Origin: Nitrosarchaeum sp.
Lineage (GTDB): Archaea > Thermoproteota > Nitrososphaeria > Nitrososphaerales > Nitrosopumilaceae
Direction of reading: 5' to 3'
Assembly (NCBI GenBank): GCA_003569705.1
Contig: BGOU01000001.1
Location: 62,001 to 126,000, forward strand
DNA: 64,000 nucleotides
Below the pieces are notes generated by a model that worked only from the letters and a program-made list of their open reading frames with translations, ran no database searches and had not been told where the DNA came from. Positions 8,572 through 16,206 of this stretch are shown here, piece by piece. How positions within the stretch are numbered: the stretch's first letter is position 1; each line of letters opens with the position of its first letter. The position numbers and the translations under genes are program-made.

Positions 8572-9321
8572 ATGGACAGAATTTCAAAATTACGGATACA
8601 TATTGCACCTGTAGGATATGAAATTGACAGAGTGGTACATCCTGCAAAGCAGGAAAAGGCGGATAGAGTTTGGCTGTTACTTCATGAAAACCAAAGTGAG
8701 GATAAGTCAAGCCCATTCATTACAAAAATTACAAATCAGCTAGAAAAATTAGGAATTGAAGTAAAACAAGAATATCATGACAGACGAGATTTATTTAAAA
8801 TTATTCGAGCAATAAAAAATATCCTAGAGCAAGAAAAAGGAAATGACATCTATGTAAATTTAGCATCAGGTAGTAAAATTCAGGCAATAGGTACTATGAT
8901 GGCATGCATGATGTTCAATGATGATGAAAATATTCATCCGTTTTATGTAGAGGCAAAAAACTATCGTGGAGTTGATGCAAAACAACCATTATCAACTGGA
9001 ATAAAAAAGATTCAAGATGTTCCACCATATTCAATAAAAATTCCTGATGAAAGATTAATTCAAGCATTAAAGATTATTAAGGAAAATAATGGCAAATTAA
9101 CTAAAAAAGAGATGGCACAAATTTCAGAAGAAAATAAAATAATTACAGTTAATGCAGAAGAGAAAAATCATTCCATGGCAAGATTTACAAGTCTTGATAA
9201 AAATATCATTCAACCATTAGAAGAACATTGGAAGTTCATTAAAGTTGATAAGATAGGGCGGAATAGATGGATAACGCTTACTCAAGAAGGTAAAAATGCA
9301 ATAGGTTTTTTAATAAAATGA
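8572..9321 (+). CDS. CARF-domain winged-helix transcription regulator (HFX_2341/Csa3-like)
   Basis: Residues 1-145 have the alpha/beta pattern of the HFX_2341-type CARF domain (DUF6293): RIHIAPVGYEIDRVVHP, a central KADRVWLLLHEN strand, and the nucleotide-loop motif IYVNLASGSKIQAIGTMMA. Residues 160-249 form a winged helix with the RWITLTQEGKNAIGFL ending. CARF domains bind cyclic oligoadenylates made during type III CRISPR responses, but no CRISPR array or cas gene is in this window. It is divergent from a small-membrane-protein operon and probably autoregulated through the palindrome at its start. Confidence is high for the fold and lower for the ligand. Confidence 0.82.
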   Translation: MDRISKLRIHIAPVGYEIDRVVHPAKQEKADRVWLLLHENQSEDKSSPFITKITNQLEKLGIEVKQEYHDRRDLFKIIRAIKNILEQEKGNDIYVNLASGSKIQAIGTMMACMMFNDDENIHPFYVEAKNYRGVDAKQPLSTGIKKIQDVPPYSIKIPDERLIQALKIIKENNGKLTKKEMAQISEENKIITVNAEEKNHSMARFTSLDKNIIQPLEEHWKFIKVDKIGRNRWITLTQEGKNAIGFLIK

Positions 9322-9536
9322 TTTCCATATGGGAGAAGTAAAAAAGGAATGTTAGATAAAACAAGTGGAAAAACAGTTTAATCTAAAATTTTGATTATTT
9401 CCAAGAAACAAACTCACGTTATGATTTAGTTAGTATCACAATTCTCTACATAAGTGGGGAATCATTTTTACTCTTTGTCGATAAAATCATTTTTTCTAAA
9501 TTTAAAGGAAAATTAGTGACATTTCTCGAGGTCTGT

Positions 9537-9570
9537 CTATATTCCCGATTTAATGGCGCGGGGAATATAG
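9537..9570. other. tRNA-Ser 3'-end fragment in the loop of a perfect inverted repeat (att-like)
   Basis: The 19 bases cgatttaatggcgcgggga at 9546-9564 are identical to the 3' end and CCA region of the tRNA-Ser copy at 17043-17061, and 17 of them match the copy at 7892-7908. They are framed by a perfect 10-bp inverted repeat, ctatattccc (9537-9546) and gggaatatag (9561-9570). This is the form of a tRNA-type attachment site left by an integrated element. The rest of 9322-9690 holds no gene I can support. Confidence 0.5.
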
Positions 9571-9780
9571 TTAGGTAGGTAGATTTTGCACTAATTCCTT
9601 TTAAAACTATAGGGAATGAAAAAATACATTCATGGAATTAATCGATTCTCCTAAAATGTCGATTCGTATTCTAAAAATTATTATTTTACGGGTTCTGTGT
9701 AATGTTCGAGACCCAAATATCAAAAACAGGAAAAATTTTTCAAAATTATCTAGTCTTGAGGATAATAGGGGGTGTATTGT

Positions 9781-9918
9781 TTGAATGAATTAGTTAACAC
9801 AATTATTTTGCTTACTGGTGTGGGTTTAGGATTCCTAATGTTAGGGTTATCATCATATTATTTTGGTAAATCTGAAATGAGGAAGTCATTAAGCACGACG
9901 AGTAGTACGAAAAACTAA
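9781..9918 (+). CDS. IS passenger: 45-aa single-helix membrane protein
   Basis: A TTG start preceded by a G-rich ribosome-binding-like stretch (agggggtg). One hydrophobic helix covers residues 6-27 (IILLTGVGLGFLMLGLSSYYF), followed by a polar Ser/Thr/Lys tail. It overlaps convergently by 30 bases with the next gene. It lies wholly inside the IS ends. The function is unknown. Confidence 0.5.
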   Translation: MNELVNTIILLTGVGLGFLMLGLSSYYFGKSEMRKSLSTTSSTKN

Positions 9919-10092
9919 GTAACCGATAAAGCCACTGATAACTATCAAGAACATTCCAATTCCAATGTTCGGATAGTTTATTGGTTCTGTTGGGATTACA
10001 AAGTAAACTCCAATTACACCTATTATTAACATCCCGAATATTCCCAAACCGTATTTTATTGCATTTTCACTTATTGATATTTTCCACTTCAT
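9889..10092 (-). CDS. IS passenger: 67-aa two-helix membrane protein
   Basis: ATG start. Two hydrophobic helices (about residues 13-32 and 43-61) are joined by a short Pro/Asn loop (IPTEPINYPNIG), and the protein ends in RTTRRA. It is probably co-transcribed from the AbrB-like gene 45 bases upstream. No family is recognised. It could be accessory cargo or an IS-specific helper. Confidence 0.6.
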   Translation of the reverse strand: MKWKISISENAIKYGLGIFGMLIIGVIGVYFVIPTEPINYPNIGIGMFLIVISGFIGYLVFRTTRRA

Positions 10093-10137
10093 AATCGATC
10101 GATCGGTTGATACTATATAGGATTGGTGATTACAACA

Positions 10138-10323
10138 TTATTTTTCAGGTGAAATTTCTATTTTCTTTCCTTTTATTGTAAACTTGATCGCATCAGGTTC
10201 TTTAAGAAATTCAACAATAGGTTTTGGTATGTAGATTTGCTCTCCACGTGTTTCATGATGACCTACCTTTACAATAAACTCGGTTGCATCTTTTTTCCAT
10301 TTTGGCATGAGTTGGTTTGTCAT
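10138..10323 (-). CDS. IS passenger: AbrB-like swapped-hairpin DNA-binding protein
   Basis: The 61-aa protein contains VGHHETRGEQIYIPKPIVEFL followed by AIKFTIKGKKIEI, the alternating pattern of the AbrB/SpoVT beta-hairpin dimerisation fold. It is divergent from the transposase across a 66-base gap that holds a perfect 12-bp inverted repeat. The simplest reading is a repressor that controls its own and transposase transcription. It could alternatively be the antitoxin half of a pair with one of the small membrane proteins; both are inference. Confidence 0.7.
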   Translation of the reverse strand: MTNQLMPKWKKDATEFIVKVGHHETRGEQIYIPKPIVEFLKEPDAIKFTIKGKKIEISPEK

Positions 10324-10340
10324 TATTGATATTTATAGTT

Positions 10341-10378
10341 TCCACGTGAATAAAGTAATGTTAATATATTCACGTGGA
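10341..10378. promoter_or_regulatory. Operator-like palindrome between AbrB-like gene and transposase
   Basis: The perfect 12-bp arms tccacgtgaata (10341-10352) and tattcacgtgga (10367-10378) are separated by 14 bases. Each arm contains the self-complementary CACGTG. The right arm ends 11 bases before the transposase ATG (10390), and the left arm begins 17 bases after the AbrB-like start (10323). This position can block both promoters. Confidence 0.65.
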
Positions 10379-10389
10379 TAATACTATAC

Positions 10390-11505
10390 ATGAACCAAAG
10401 AAAACAAAAAGCAAAACAAATGATGGAATCATCAGGATATGCTTCACAGTTTGAGTCAGATAAATTCAGAGTCAGATCACAAACCAATCCAGAAAAATTC
10501 TACATCATAACAAGAACTGGCAATGGTCTAGTTTGTGAATGCCTAGACCACATCACAAGAAAGGCAGATTGCAAACACATCAAGATAGTATTGGAATTAA
10601 TCATGAAAAACAAGTGCTATCATAATAATACATTTAGAATAATGGAAAGAGCAAGTCTTGAACTCTGCAAGTTCTGTGATTCAGGTAGAATAACCAAAAA
10701 AGGTACAAGAAAGAACAAGAACGGTAATGTTCAGATTTTCAAGTGTTTAGACTGTAAAAAGAAATTTTCTGCTAATTTTGGTTTTGAGAAAAAACAGTTT
10801 GATTACACTACCATTACAGGTGCTTTGCAGATGTATTATTCTGGAATGAGTGTAAGAGATATTTCAAATCATTATGAGATGTTAGGTATTGAGGTATCAT
10901 TCAAGACTGTCTATAATTGGGTAGCAGATTATTCTAAACTTGTTAGTAAGTATCTAAATGAGATTGTTCCTAGAACTGGAAACTGGATTAGAGCAGATGA
11001 AGTTTGGATAAAGGTTGCAGGAGAACAAAAGTATCTATTTGCATCAATGGATGATGATACAAGATATTGGTTGGCATCAGATATGGCAGATACTAAATTT
11101 CAGCATAATGCAGATAATTTACTAGAACTTACAAAAAAGGCAATAGGCAAAAATCCAACTTATTTCATAACAGATGGATTACCAGCATATCAAAAAGCAT
11201 CAAAGAAAGTATTTGGTAAAAAGACCATTCACACTAGACATATTCACATTCAAAAAGATATGAACAACAACAAAATGGAACGCCTGAATGGTGAGATTAG
11301 AGATAGAGAGAAAGTATTCAGAGGATTAAAGAAAATGGATACTCCTATTCTTGATGGAATGAAAGTCTATTACAACTTCACAAAAAAACATGGTGCTTTG
11401 AAAGGAAAGACTCCATCAGAGTCAGCCTTGATAAAAGTAGATGGTAAGAACAGGTGGAAAACCATGATTCAGAACGCTAGTTTGTACAAGCAAAATTCCA
11501 TCTAA
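10390..11505 (+). CDS. DDE transposase with SWIM zinc finger, IS6/IS240-like
   Basis: The 371-aa protein has, in order: a SWIM zinc finger (VCECLDHITRKADCKHIK, about residues 46-66), a second zinc ribbon (CKFC and CLDC, about 94-120), a helix-turn-helix (about 135-175, SVRDISNHYEMLGIEVSFKTVYNW) and a DDE catalytic domain. The acidic residues are seen in IRADEVWI, FITDGLPAY and the NNKMERLNGEIRDREK motif, where the last E completes the triad. Most IS6 transposases are about 230 aa; the extra length here is the SWIM region. All motifs look intact, so it may be active. Confidence 0.93.
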   Translation: MNQRKQKAKQMMESSGYASQFESDKFRVRSQTNPEKFYIITRTGNGLVCECLDHITRKADCKHIKIVLELIMKNKCYHNNTFRIMERASLELCKFCDSGRITKKGTRKNKNGNVQIFKCLDCKKKFSANFGFEKKQFDYTTITGALQMYYSGMSVRDISNHYEMLGIEVSFKTVYNWVADYSKLVSKYLNEIVPRTGNWIRADEVWIKVAGEQKYLFASMDDDTRYWLASDMADTKFQHNADNLLELTKKAIGKNPTYFITDGLPAYQKASKKVFGKKTIHTRHIHIQKDMNNNKMERLNGEIRDREKVFRGLKKMDTPILDGMKVYYNFTKKHGALKGKTPSESALIKVDGKNRWKTMIQNASLYKQNSI

Positions 11506-11588
11506 TTTTTTTGTCTATTTCAGGTCTCGAAGATTACACAGAACCATTTTACGATATCTTAAATTGTGTCCATTAATTCTACAAAGCA

Positions 11589-12956
11589 GTGAATAGCAAG
11601 TTATCCATTCAGAACATATTTTTATTAATTCTTATTGGTCCGTCTATCGCATTTTCAATTATCGGATTAAACATTTTTACTCAATTACAAGATGAGGAGT
11701 CCCAAGACAAATTAGTGGAGAACACTAGAATAGTCATTGAAACCATAAATAATGTTCAGATAGATCTTTTAAACGCAGAGACTGGAGTCCGTGGTTTTAT
11801 CATAATTGGTAAACAATCTTTTTTGGAACCATATAACAATGGAATTAATTTAATTAATTCTAACATGGATAAATTACAAAAATTAACTTCTGACAATCAA
11901 GTACAACAGCAAAATATCTCCAAATTAAAAATACTTGTATTCGAACGCCTTGATATATTAAAAAAACTCATTCAAGAAAAGGAGTCCGATAATGTTGATT
12001 TTGCTCTTATCTTTGATGGTAAGCAGAAAATGGATGAAATTAGAGCACTACTTGCCGACATGTCTAATGAAGAAAATAATCTACTGTACAACAGATCATC
12101 TGCTTTGGATAATTCAACACAAACCATCAACAATCTCATTGCTGTGGGCTTTACAGTAATTATTATAATCAGTATATTGTCAATTTCTTTTTTGTATGTC
12201 TACATAAGAAAACGTACTAAAGTGGAATTTGAACTGAAAGTACAATCTGAATATCTGAAAAAAACAGATATTCAAAAATCTGAATTCGCAACTATGATAA
12301 CTCATGAGCTAAAAACTCCGCTAGTTCCAATTACCGTTTACTGTAAAATGCTAAAATCATCCATGATGGGAAATCTAAACAAAGAACAGATTGATGCAAT
12401 CAATGTCATTGAAAAAAATGCAAAGAGCCTTGATCATCTGATTAATGATATCCTGGATGCAAGAAAATTAGATTTAAAGAAATTAAAATTCAGTCCAGAG
12501 AATGTAAACATTGAAGAATTTTTTGACGAGATTTATTCTGCACATAATCCTGTGATAAATCAAAAAGGACACAAACTTGTAATTGATATTTCAGATAAAC
12601 ACATTACAATAAAAACTGACAAAATAAGATTGCGACAGGTCTTTGATAATTTAATTAGCAACGCGTTAAAGGTCATGCCAGAAAAAAATGGCATGATTGA
12701 GATAAATATGAAAAAAGAAAATGACAATATTATTTTTCATGTAAAAGATAATGGATTTGGAATTCCGTTGGATAAACAAGATGAAATCTTTAAAAAATTC
12801 TACCAAGTCGATACATCCGCAAGAAGAAAGATTACTGGAACTGGCCTTGGGCTTGCCATATCAAAGGGAATAACAGAGCAGATGGGAGGCAAAATATGGT
12901 TTGAAAGCGATGGAATCACTGGAACCACGTTTTTTATACAGTTACCCTCAGTGTAA
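11589..12956 (+). CDS. CHASE3-domain sensor histidine kinase
   Basis: GTG start. Order: membrane helix (about 10-31), extracytoplasmic CHASE3 domain (about 40-175, LNAETGVRGFIIIGK motif), second membrane helix (about 182-205), HisKA with phosphoacceptor H239 in MITHELKTPL, then HATPase with N box DNLISNALK (353-361), G1 DNGFGIP (387-393) and G2 GTGLGLA (417-423). All catalytic motifs are present. A response regulator and a HisKA-protease fusion follow on the same strand, so it is the likely phosphate donor of a three-gene relay. The stimulus is unknown. Confidence 0.93.
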   Translation: MNSKLSIQNIFLLILIGPSIAFSIIGLNIFTQLQDEESQDKLVENTRIVIETINNVQIDLLNAETGVRGFIIIGKQSFLEPYNNGINLINSNMDKLQKLTSDNQVQQQNISKLKILVFERLDILKKLIQEKESDNVDFALIFDGKQKMDEIRALLADMSNEENNLLYNRSSALDNSTQTINNLIAVGFTVIIIISILSISFLYVYIRKRTKVEFELKVQSEYLKKTDIQKSEFATMITHELKTPLVPITVYCKMLKSSMMGNLNKEQIDAINVIEKNAKSLDHLINDILDARKLDLKKLKFSPENVNIEEFFDEIYSAHNPVINQKGHKLVIDISDKHITIKTDKIRLRQVFDNLISNALKVMPEKNGMIEINMKKENDNIIFHVKDNGFGIPLDKQDEIFKKFYQVDTSARRKITGTGLGLAISKGITEQMGGKIWFESDGITGTTFFIQLPSV

Positions 12957-13008
12957 TTTCTAAAAATCATCACATTTATTTTATACCAATAAATACCTAC
13001 AAAAAAGT

Positions 13009-13371
13009 ATGAAAATCTTACTGATAGATGACAACGAAGACATATCCACTGCGTTTTCAAAATATTTCATTTATAGAGGCCATGAGTGTTCTGTATCAAA
13101 TGATGGGCAAAATGGTCTATCCATGATTGAAAATAACTCGTATGATGCAATTATTATGGATCTTACAATGCCCGACTTTTCAGGGCCAGACATTGTAGAG
13201 TCTCTTTACAATCGTAATCTGATGAATAACAAATTAATTGTTGCATTAACTGCATCATCAATTTCTGATGATGAAAAGAATGATCTTAAGAAGAGAGGCA
13301 TCCACTCCATACTAAAAAAACCAATTGATCCTGATGAATTACTAGACTATCTGAGCAAAATCAAAAGGTAA
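13009..13371 (+). CDS. Single-domain response regulator (CheY-like)
   Basis: A 120-aa receiver domain with acidic pocket D7/D8, phosphorylation site D51 in IIMDLTMP, switch T81 and Lys in LKKPIDP (103-104). There is no output domain, so it must act by protein contact or relay phosphate. It sits 52 bases after the kinase and 4 bases before the HisKA-protease gene, which places it between a full kinase and a protein with a spare phosphoacceptor domain. Confidence 0.93.
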   Translation: MKILLIDDNEDISTAFSKYFIYRGHECSVSNDGQNGLSMIENNSYDAIIMDLTMPDFSGPDIVESLYNRNLMNNKLIVALTASSISDDEKNDLKKRGIHSILKKPIDPDELLDYLSKIKR

Positions 13372-13375
13372 CTGC

Positions 13376-14779
13376 ATGGATGATCAGTATATAATTAGTG
13401 AACTTGAACAGTTGAGATTAATTAGTGAACTTGAACAGTTGAGATTAATTCAAAAAAAGACGATCGAATTACTATCTACAGATAAATCTGATTTATCATC
13501 CATGATTAACACGCTGGGTTCGGTAGATAATGCGACAAAAAAAATATCTGAATTACTTGCTAAAAAAAATAGCATTCCAAAAGATACACTAGAGAAACTA
13601 CACCATGAGCTTCGCACTCCGATGACTCCAATACTTGGATATACTGAAATGCTACTTGCACACAAGTTTGGTCCATTAAATGATAAACAGATGGAAAAAG
13701 TGCAAATAATACATGAAAATACAAAACGCTTACTTGATACGATTAATTCTTTAGATGATATTTTATCACCTGTACAGAATCAGGATGATAAAAAAGATGA
13801 TAAAAAATTTGAGATAAACGAGCTAAAGCAAGAAAAAAAGTTAATAAAAAAACTCAATGATTCTTGGGTGGAGCAATTAAATAATTCACAAAAAGAAAAA
13901 GATGAATTTTTAAAAGCAGTAAAGAATTCAGCACATGAAAAACTAGAGCAAGACCAAGAAAAGATGATTTTAGGCAAATCAATCAAAATAGAACAAGAAA
14001 AAAATCTCCGCTTGTCCAAAAAACACATTATTACCATAGTAGGTGCTACAATAGTAATAGCGGTAATCACCATAGGATACTCCTTACTGGTAGTTGATCT
14101 TGTCGGTCAACAGTATCAAGTGAAAAATCTAGGCTCGATAAAATCAAACTATATTGTACAGAATCTCAAAGGAGATACCATCGACACGTGGCTTTCATGG
14201 AGGCTAGTAGACGGTTATGTCATTAATGTTAATTTAATTGATGGTCAGAAATATCCAGACAAAGCAGACATTGTAAAAACAGTTATTCTTTCAGAGGAAT
14301 CAATAGAGATAGACAACTCACTACTGCACAAGGGCCCCAAAGGTACGACATCTACGTACTATGTTGGTTGGACAGGCGCACTAGAGCACACAAACCCTAC
14401 CTCACTTTACATCCCTCACAAATTCAACATAATAGAGTCATCAAAAGGCGAGGGCGACATTACAATAAAACTAACTCCTCAAAGTAACGGCGATGGTTAT
14501 TCAGGGTATACAAAATCAATTGCAGATGATTCTAATAATCAGATATTAAAATCGGAAATTACCATATATGATATTGACAAGTTATCAAAAGCGCAATTTG
14601 AAACCATACTGAGACACGAGTTTGGCCACGCACTAGGTCTTGCTCACTCTACTGCTCCTGAGGATCTGATGCATCCTACAATAGAGACAGACTATCCATA
14701 CATCTCTAGTTGTGATGTTGATGCCATGGTATCACTATATGATGGCGGCAAGAAAAGCAAAGTGACGTGTAAGATTTAA
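13376..14779 (+). CDS. HisKA domain fused through a membrane helix to a matrixin-like zinc protease
   Basis: Residues 6-24 hold a 9-aa tandem duplication (ISELEQLRL twice). A HisKA dimerisation domain follows, with H77 in LHHELRTPMTPILGY, but no HATPase domain. Then come a charged coil (about 145-215), a single membrane helix (about 217-240) and an extracytoplasmic domain. That domain carries the metzincin motif HEFGHALGLAHS (H414, E415, H418, G421, H424) and a likely Met-turn in EDLMHP. It is therefore a transmembrane protein with a cytoplasmic phosphoacceptor and an outside protease. The gene follows the response regulator by 4 bases. The architecture is seen; phosphorelay control of proteolysis is inferred. 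Confidence 0.85.
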   Translation: MDDQYIISELEQLRLISELEQLRLIQKKTIELLSTDKSDLSSMINTLGSVDNATKKISELLAKKNSIPKDTLEKLHHELRTPMTPILGYTEMLLAHKFGPLNDKQMEKVQIIHENTKRLLDTINSLDDILSPVQNQDDKKDDKKFEINELKQEKKLIKKLNDSWVEQLNNSQKEKDEFLKAVKNSAHEKLEQDQEKMILGKSIKIEQEKNLRLSKKHIITIVGATIVIAVITIGYSLLVVDLVGQQYQVKNLGSIKSNYIVQNLKGDTIDTWLSWRLVDGYVINVNLIDGQKYPDKADIVKTVILSEESIEIDNSLLHKGPKGTTSTYYVGWTGALEHTNPTSLYIPHKFNIIESSKGEGDITIKLTPQSNGDGYSGYTKSIADDSNNQILKSEITIYDIDKLSKAQFETILRHEFGHALGLAHSTAPEDLMHPTIETDYPYISSCDVDAMVSLYDGGKKSKVTCKI

Positions 14780-14781
14780 CC

Positions 14782-14896
14782 AATTTCTAGTCTAATTATT
14801 GCAAACAATACTAAACTAACAAATTATCGTCAAATTTCTTTGATAAAAACAATGACATGCATTTAGTATTCAAACATTAAATGCAGACTAGAAATT
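14782..14896. repeat. Nested imperfect palindrome, MITE-like or structured RNA
   Basis: The outer arms aatttctagtct (14782-14793) and agactagaaatt (14885-14896) are perfect complements. Inner arms aatactaaa (14807-14815) and tttagtatt (14862-14870) are also perfect complements, with 13 and 14 bases between outer and inner arms. The right half also holds a small hairpin, GCATTTA and TAAATGC. It lies just after the HisKA-protease stop and could be a terminator structure or a remnant of a small inverted-repeat element. Confidence 0.5.
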
Positions 14897-14981
14897 ATTT
14901 GTATTATAATGATCCAAAACGGACGTTTCTTTAGACAAAAACTTCCGACCTTCTTAATATCATAAATGATGTAATAGAACC

Positions 14982-15128
14982 ATGGGAAAACGAGTTACAA
15001 TAATAATTGATGATGACATTATGGTGAAGGTAAGAAAACTACAATCAGAGATGATAAAAAAGTCAGAAAGAACAGTAAGATTCTCAAGAACTATTAATGA
15101 AGTACTAAGAACATCTATGAAAAAATAG
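14982..15128 (+). CDS. Small ribbon-helix-helix-like protein, 48 aa
   Basis: ATG start, MGKRVTIIIDDDIMVKVRK, then a helix and RFSRTINEVLRTSMKK. A beta strand followed by two helices, with basic residues on the strand, is the pattern of RHH (CopG/Arc) DNA-binding proteins. Such solitary short RHH proteins are common on archaeal mobile elements. No toxin partner lies directly beside it on the same strand. Confidence 0.65.
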   Translation: MGKRVTIIIDDDIMVKVRKLQSEMIKKSERTVRFSRTINEVLRTSMKK

Positions 15129-15188
15129 GTTTTATTCTTCTGCAATTAAAAAGAAATTTCATATGGATTTAAAATATTAATTATATTC

Positions 15189-15692
15189 CTATACCAGTTT
15201 TCTATACATCCAAACTTTGTTTTTTCTAGGTAATTTCTCTGCTTTGATAAATCCAGATTTCTCATAAAATGGAATTTTGTTCAATGTTGTTTCAAGGATG
15301 ATGTATCTACAAGCTATTCTTTGACCAATAAACGATGATAATCCGGTACAAAAATTACAAACCTTCTTGCCGATTCCTTTCTTTCTATATTTTTTATCTA
15401 CACCCATTCTTCCTATTAGTACCGCAGGATATCTTTTAGTGGTAGTATCTGAAACTTGTTCTCCTGTACTCAAAAAGTCAATCTCAATTGAATTCATTGA
15501 TGTTGTAAAGTATGCTATTGGAGTATCTTTTTCTCTAATAATCCAAACTCTGCTCAGATTATTTTTGTGATATGTCTCTCTTTCATTTTTAAAAAAAGAA
15601 TCTATTTCCATTGGATCAGAATTGTCCTCTTCTCGAAAATCTAAATTCTGAAATTTTTCTCCTAGTTGAAGTGGTTTGAATCGAAGATCCAC
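15189..15692 (-). CDS. GNAT-family N-acetyltransferase, possible toxin
   Basis: The 167-aa GNAT fold has the acetyl-CoA loop MGVDKKYRKKGIGKKVC (about residues 96-112) preceded by the PAVLIGR strand, and the C-terminal NKIPFYEKSGF. The arrangement (IGRMGVDKKYRKKGIG, FYEKSGF) resembles TacT-type toxins, which acetylate aminoacyl-tRNA, though many GNATs share it. It is the second gene of an operon with a 45-aa acidic protein that has its own operator, which favours a toxin-antitoxin role. The enzymatic family is firm; the toxin role is inferred. Confidence 0.8.
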   Translation of the reverse strand: MDLRFKPLQLGEKFQNLDFREEDNSDPMEIDSFFKNERETYHKNNLSRVWIIREKDTPIAYFTTSMNSIEIDFLSTGEQVSDTTTKRYPAVLIGRMGVDKKYRKKGIGKKVCNFCTGLSSFIGQRIACRYIILETTLNKIPFYEKSGFIKAEKLPRKNKVWMYRKLV

Positions 15693-15722
15693 TTTATCTA
15701 AAATAATACTTTACTAAATAAA

Positions 15723-15860
15723 CTAACAATCACAATGATTTTCATAATATTCTAGTGCTTCTTGGATCGATTTTTTTTCTTTTACGGATAATGATTTAGA
15801 GTCATAACTGAGAAATGCTTTTGCATCGTTGCCTTTTAATTTTAAAATCTCTTCTGTCAT
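15723..15860 (-). CDS. Small acidic protein upstream of the GNAT, possible antitoxin
   Basis: ATG-started, 45 aa: MTEEILKLKGNDAKAFLSYD, then a helix (SVKEKKSIQEALEYYENHC) ending in CDC. It ends 30 bases before the GNAT gene. Short length, first place in a two-gene operon and a palindrome just upstream fit a neutralising partner. It lacks an obvious DNA-binding fold, so either it or the complex would need to bind the operator. Confidence 0.65.
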   Translation of the reverse strand: MTEEILKLKGNDAKAFLSYDSKSLSVKEKKSIQEALEYYENHCDC

Positions 15861-15868
15861 ATCAGTCG

Positions 15869-15889
15869 CTATTTCCCTAAGGGAAATAG
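15869..15889. promoter_or_regulatory. Operator palindrome of the GNAT operon
   Basis: The perfect 9-bp arms ctatttccc (15869-15877) and gggaaatag (15881-15889) are separated by taa, nine bases upstream of the 45-aa start. A TATA-like TTTTTAAAA (minus strand, about 15899-15908) lies further out, so the palindrome covers the likely transcription start. This is the arrangement of an autorepressed toxin-antitoxin operon. Confidence 0.65.
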
Positions 15890-16044
15890 TATGCTTTGGT
15901 TTTAAAAAGGTTGTTTACAATCTGTACACAATAAAGGAAAATATCTTAAGGCCTATAGTCATACCGAATTATATAATTTTCTAAAACGACTTATTAGAAA
16001 ATCATGTAAATTGCTTACATTCACAACATGTACATCCATCCCCA

Positions 16045-16206
16045 GTGTATATAGACGGAACTCTTTCATGGAATATTTCAATAGATATTGATCTTGAAAC
16101 AGAAAAAGAAGCACTAGAATATGCCAAATTATTAGTTAAAACTACGCCATTACCAGTTGTATCGCAAACAAAATTAGATGATTGGTGGAAGAAATTCAGA
16201 GATTAA
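16045..16206 (+). CDS. Small hypothetical protein, 53 aa, possibly truncated
   Basis: The only start in this open frame is GTG at 16045. It reads VYIDGTLSWNISIDIDLETEKEALEYAKLL and ends WWKKFRD. Coding-like residues (NCLHSQHVHPSP) continue upstream to a stop near 15990 without a usable start, so the gene may be a decayed fragment of a longer one. A TATA-like ttatataat lies near 15970. No family is recognised. Confidence 0.4.
   Translation: MYIDGTLSWNISIDIDLETEKEALEYAKLLVKTTPLPVVSQTKLDDWWKKFRD

Larger units (their letters stand above)
9691..11545. mobile_element. IS6-like insertion sequence with passenger genes
   Basis: Terminal inverted repeats of 23 bp (22 of 23 matching, beginning GGTTCTGTGTAAT) lie at 9691-9713 and 11523-11545. 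They are flanked by a perfect 8-bp target duplication, attttacg, at 9683-9690 and 11546-11553. Inside are a DDE transposase (10390-11505) and three small genes, giving 1855 bp, about twice the size of a simple IS6 element. An 8-bp duplication agrees with the IS6 family. The intact duplication and open transposase indicate a fairly recent insertion. Confidence 0.92.
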
